Source: Muricea muricata (lineage: Eukaryota > Cnidaria > Anthozoa > Malacalcyonacea > Plexauridae). Taken from it: a DNA stretch of 64,000 nucleotides. The stretch covers positions 49,148,244 to 49,212,243 of the forward strand of contig OY979717.1 in the NCBI GenBank assembly GCA_963855995.1, written 5' to 3'. The notes beneath the pieces were generated by a model, which was not told where the DNA came from, made no database searches, and was given only the letters and a program-made list of their open reading frames with translations. A program made the translations under genes and the position numbers. Below are positions 63,084 through 64,000 of this stretch, piece after piece; position 1 is the first letter of the stretch; each line of letters opens with the position of its first letter.

Positions 63084-64000
63084 ATGGAGAGCAGTAAGGA
63101 GGCTGATATTGAGGAGAACGTTGAATTACCTAAGGAAAGTCCACAGGAGATAGAATTTGTGAGTATAAGCGAACAGGAATCCGTAGTTGAATCGGTTTTC
63201 GACTCGAAAGACAAAGAATACGATGCTTTTAATCTAGATGTGTCGCTCACACTCTTAGATACAGAAACTGACGAAGTGGACGCAGAGTTTCTCAAAGCCC
63301 TAAAAGAAATTGAAGGCAAAAAATCGTTTCCCTGCCCGAAATGCATTCTGCATCAGAAGCAAGAAAAATCACAAATGGTTCCAACACAGCAGATTACTTA
63401 CTTGGGGTTCGAACTTAACTCGATTACAATGACTGTTACGTTGACAAAAGAAAGGGCCACAAAAATAAAACAAAAGTGTGCGACTATTCTTGCTGCAAAA
63501 CAGCATACCATTCTTAACTTAGCGCACGTAATAGGCCATTTAGTCTCTAGCTCCCCAGGGGTCGAGCACGGCCCTCTTTACTATAGGAGTTCAGTGCACG
63601 AAAAAACAATCTCTCTAGCAAACCATCATCGGAACTATGATGCCCAAATAACCCTTTCCGCTGACTCTGTTTCAGATTTACATTGGTGGGTTAATAATGT
63701 TGAAACGGCTACAAAACAAATCTGTCACATTGAACCGTGTGTTTTTATACAAAGTGACGCATCCACCCATGGATGGGGCGGCGTTCACGACGGTATTAGA
63801 ACTGGTGGGAGATGGAAGCCAGAAGAAATTAGCTCACATATAAACTACTTGGAATTATTAGCAATTTTGCTTACTTTGAAAGCATTATGTCATGATTGTA
63901 AAAATAAACACATACGAGTACAGTGGGATAACACTACAGCAGTTTGTTTTAAAAAAAATATGGGCGGGTATAAATCCAACAATTGCAACGTCATTACTAA
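63084..64000 (+). CDS. DIRS-type RT-thumb/RNase H ORF lacking the RT palm; runs off the window
   Basis: Open without a stop from ATG 63084 to the window end (305 codons). Residues ~1-80 are acidic and unrelated to RT. A CPKC..H segment follows at ~88-95. From ~108 it is the RT thumb (QITYLGFELNSITMTVTL, HVIGHLVSSSPGVEHGPLYY), then RNase H (FIQSDASTHGWGG, HINYLELLAILLTL, IRVQWDNTTAVCF), closely paralleling the element at 36-41 kb. The palm with the catalytic Asp pair is missing and the acidic N-terminus is fused in frame. A deletion derivative, or possibly a co-opted gene. Confidence 0.7.
   Translation, partial: MESSKEADIEENVELPKESPQEIEFVSISEQESVVESVFDSKDKEYDAFNLDVSLTLLDTETDEVDAEFLKALKEIEGKKSFPCPKCILHQKQEKSQMVPTQQITYLGFELNSITMTVTLTKERATKIKQKCATILAAKQHTILNLAHVIGHLVSSSPGVEHGPLYYRSSVHEKTISLANHHRNYDAQITLSADSVSDLHWWVNNVETATKQICHIEPCVFIQSDASTHGWGGVHDGIRTGGRWKPEEISSHINYLELLAILLTLKALCHDCKNKHIRVQWDNTTAVCFKKNMGGYKSNNCNVIT

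Overview
This is AT-rich eukaryotic DNA from an invertebrate animal. GT-AG introns, poly(A) signals, and a mix of Polinton/Maverick, DIRS, Penelope, Helitron-like, KDZ, pogo and IS3-like eukaryotic elements together suggest a cnidarian. That assignment is an inference from element content, not a species identification.

The backbone is one host gene on the minus strand, from the ATG at 50027 to the TGA at 11166. Nine exons join in phase through eight GT-AG introns to give a 555-residue protein with three KH domains, an acidic linker and a C-terminal half I do not recognise. Most of the window (11.2-50.0 kb) is this gene's introns, and they are packed with mobile elements.

Region by region. 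0.5-0.7 kb holds a KDZ-type exon. 2.4-3.7 kb is a rearranged Penelope-like element with a hammerhead core. 4-9.2 kb has MITE candidates and a pogo-type transposase pseudogene broken by a MITE. 9.9-10.4 kb is a HIRAN-like gene with an in-frame TAG. Intron 7 (13.1-20.4 kb) carries a LINE fragment and two head-to-tail Helitron-like elements, with a paralogous empty copy of their target nearby. Intron 6 has a mariner-like MITE. Intron 5 (23.6-32.5 kb) contains a long inverted repeat, an IS3EU-like element with 6-bp TSD, and a 4.6-kb deleted Polinton carrying an intact integrase. Intron 3 (33.5-43.7 kb) contains a nearly whole DIRS element nested between the inverted arms of an older element, plus MITEs. 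Intron 2 holds a possible three-exon antisense gene.

Upstream of the host gene, 52-57 kb contains a 650-bp MITE and a striking 2.4-kb long-inverted-repeat element (6-bp TSD). That element is full of evenly spaced palindromic sites, interrupts an ORF at its ninth codon, and itself carries a MITE with 9-bp TSD. 58-64 kb contains hairpin elements, a tyrosine-recombinase remnant, a LINE fragment and a DIRS-type RNase H ORF that runs off the window.

The most unusual items are the mini-Polinton, the pair of 6-bp-TSD elements with TATGG termini and the palindrome array inside one of them, and the Helitron-like pair whose ends are proved by empty sites within the same window.
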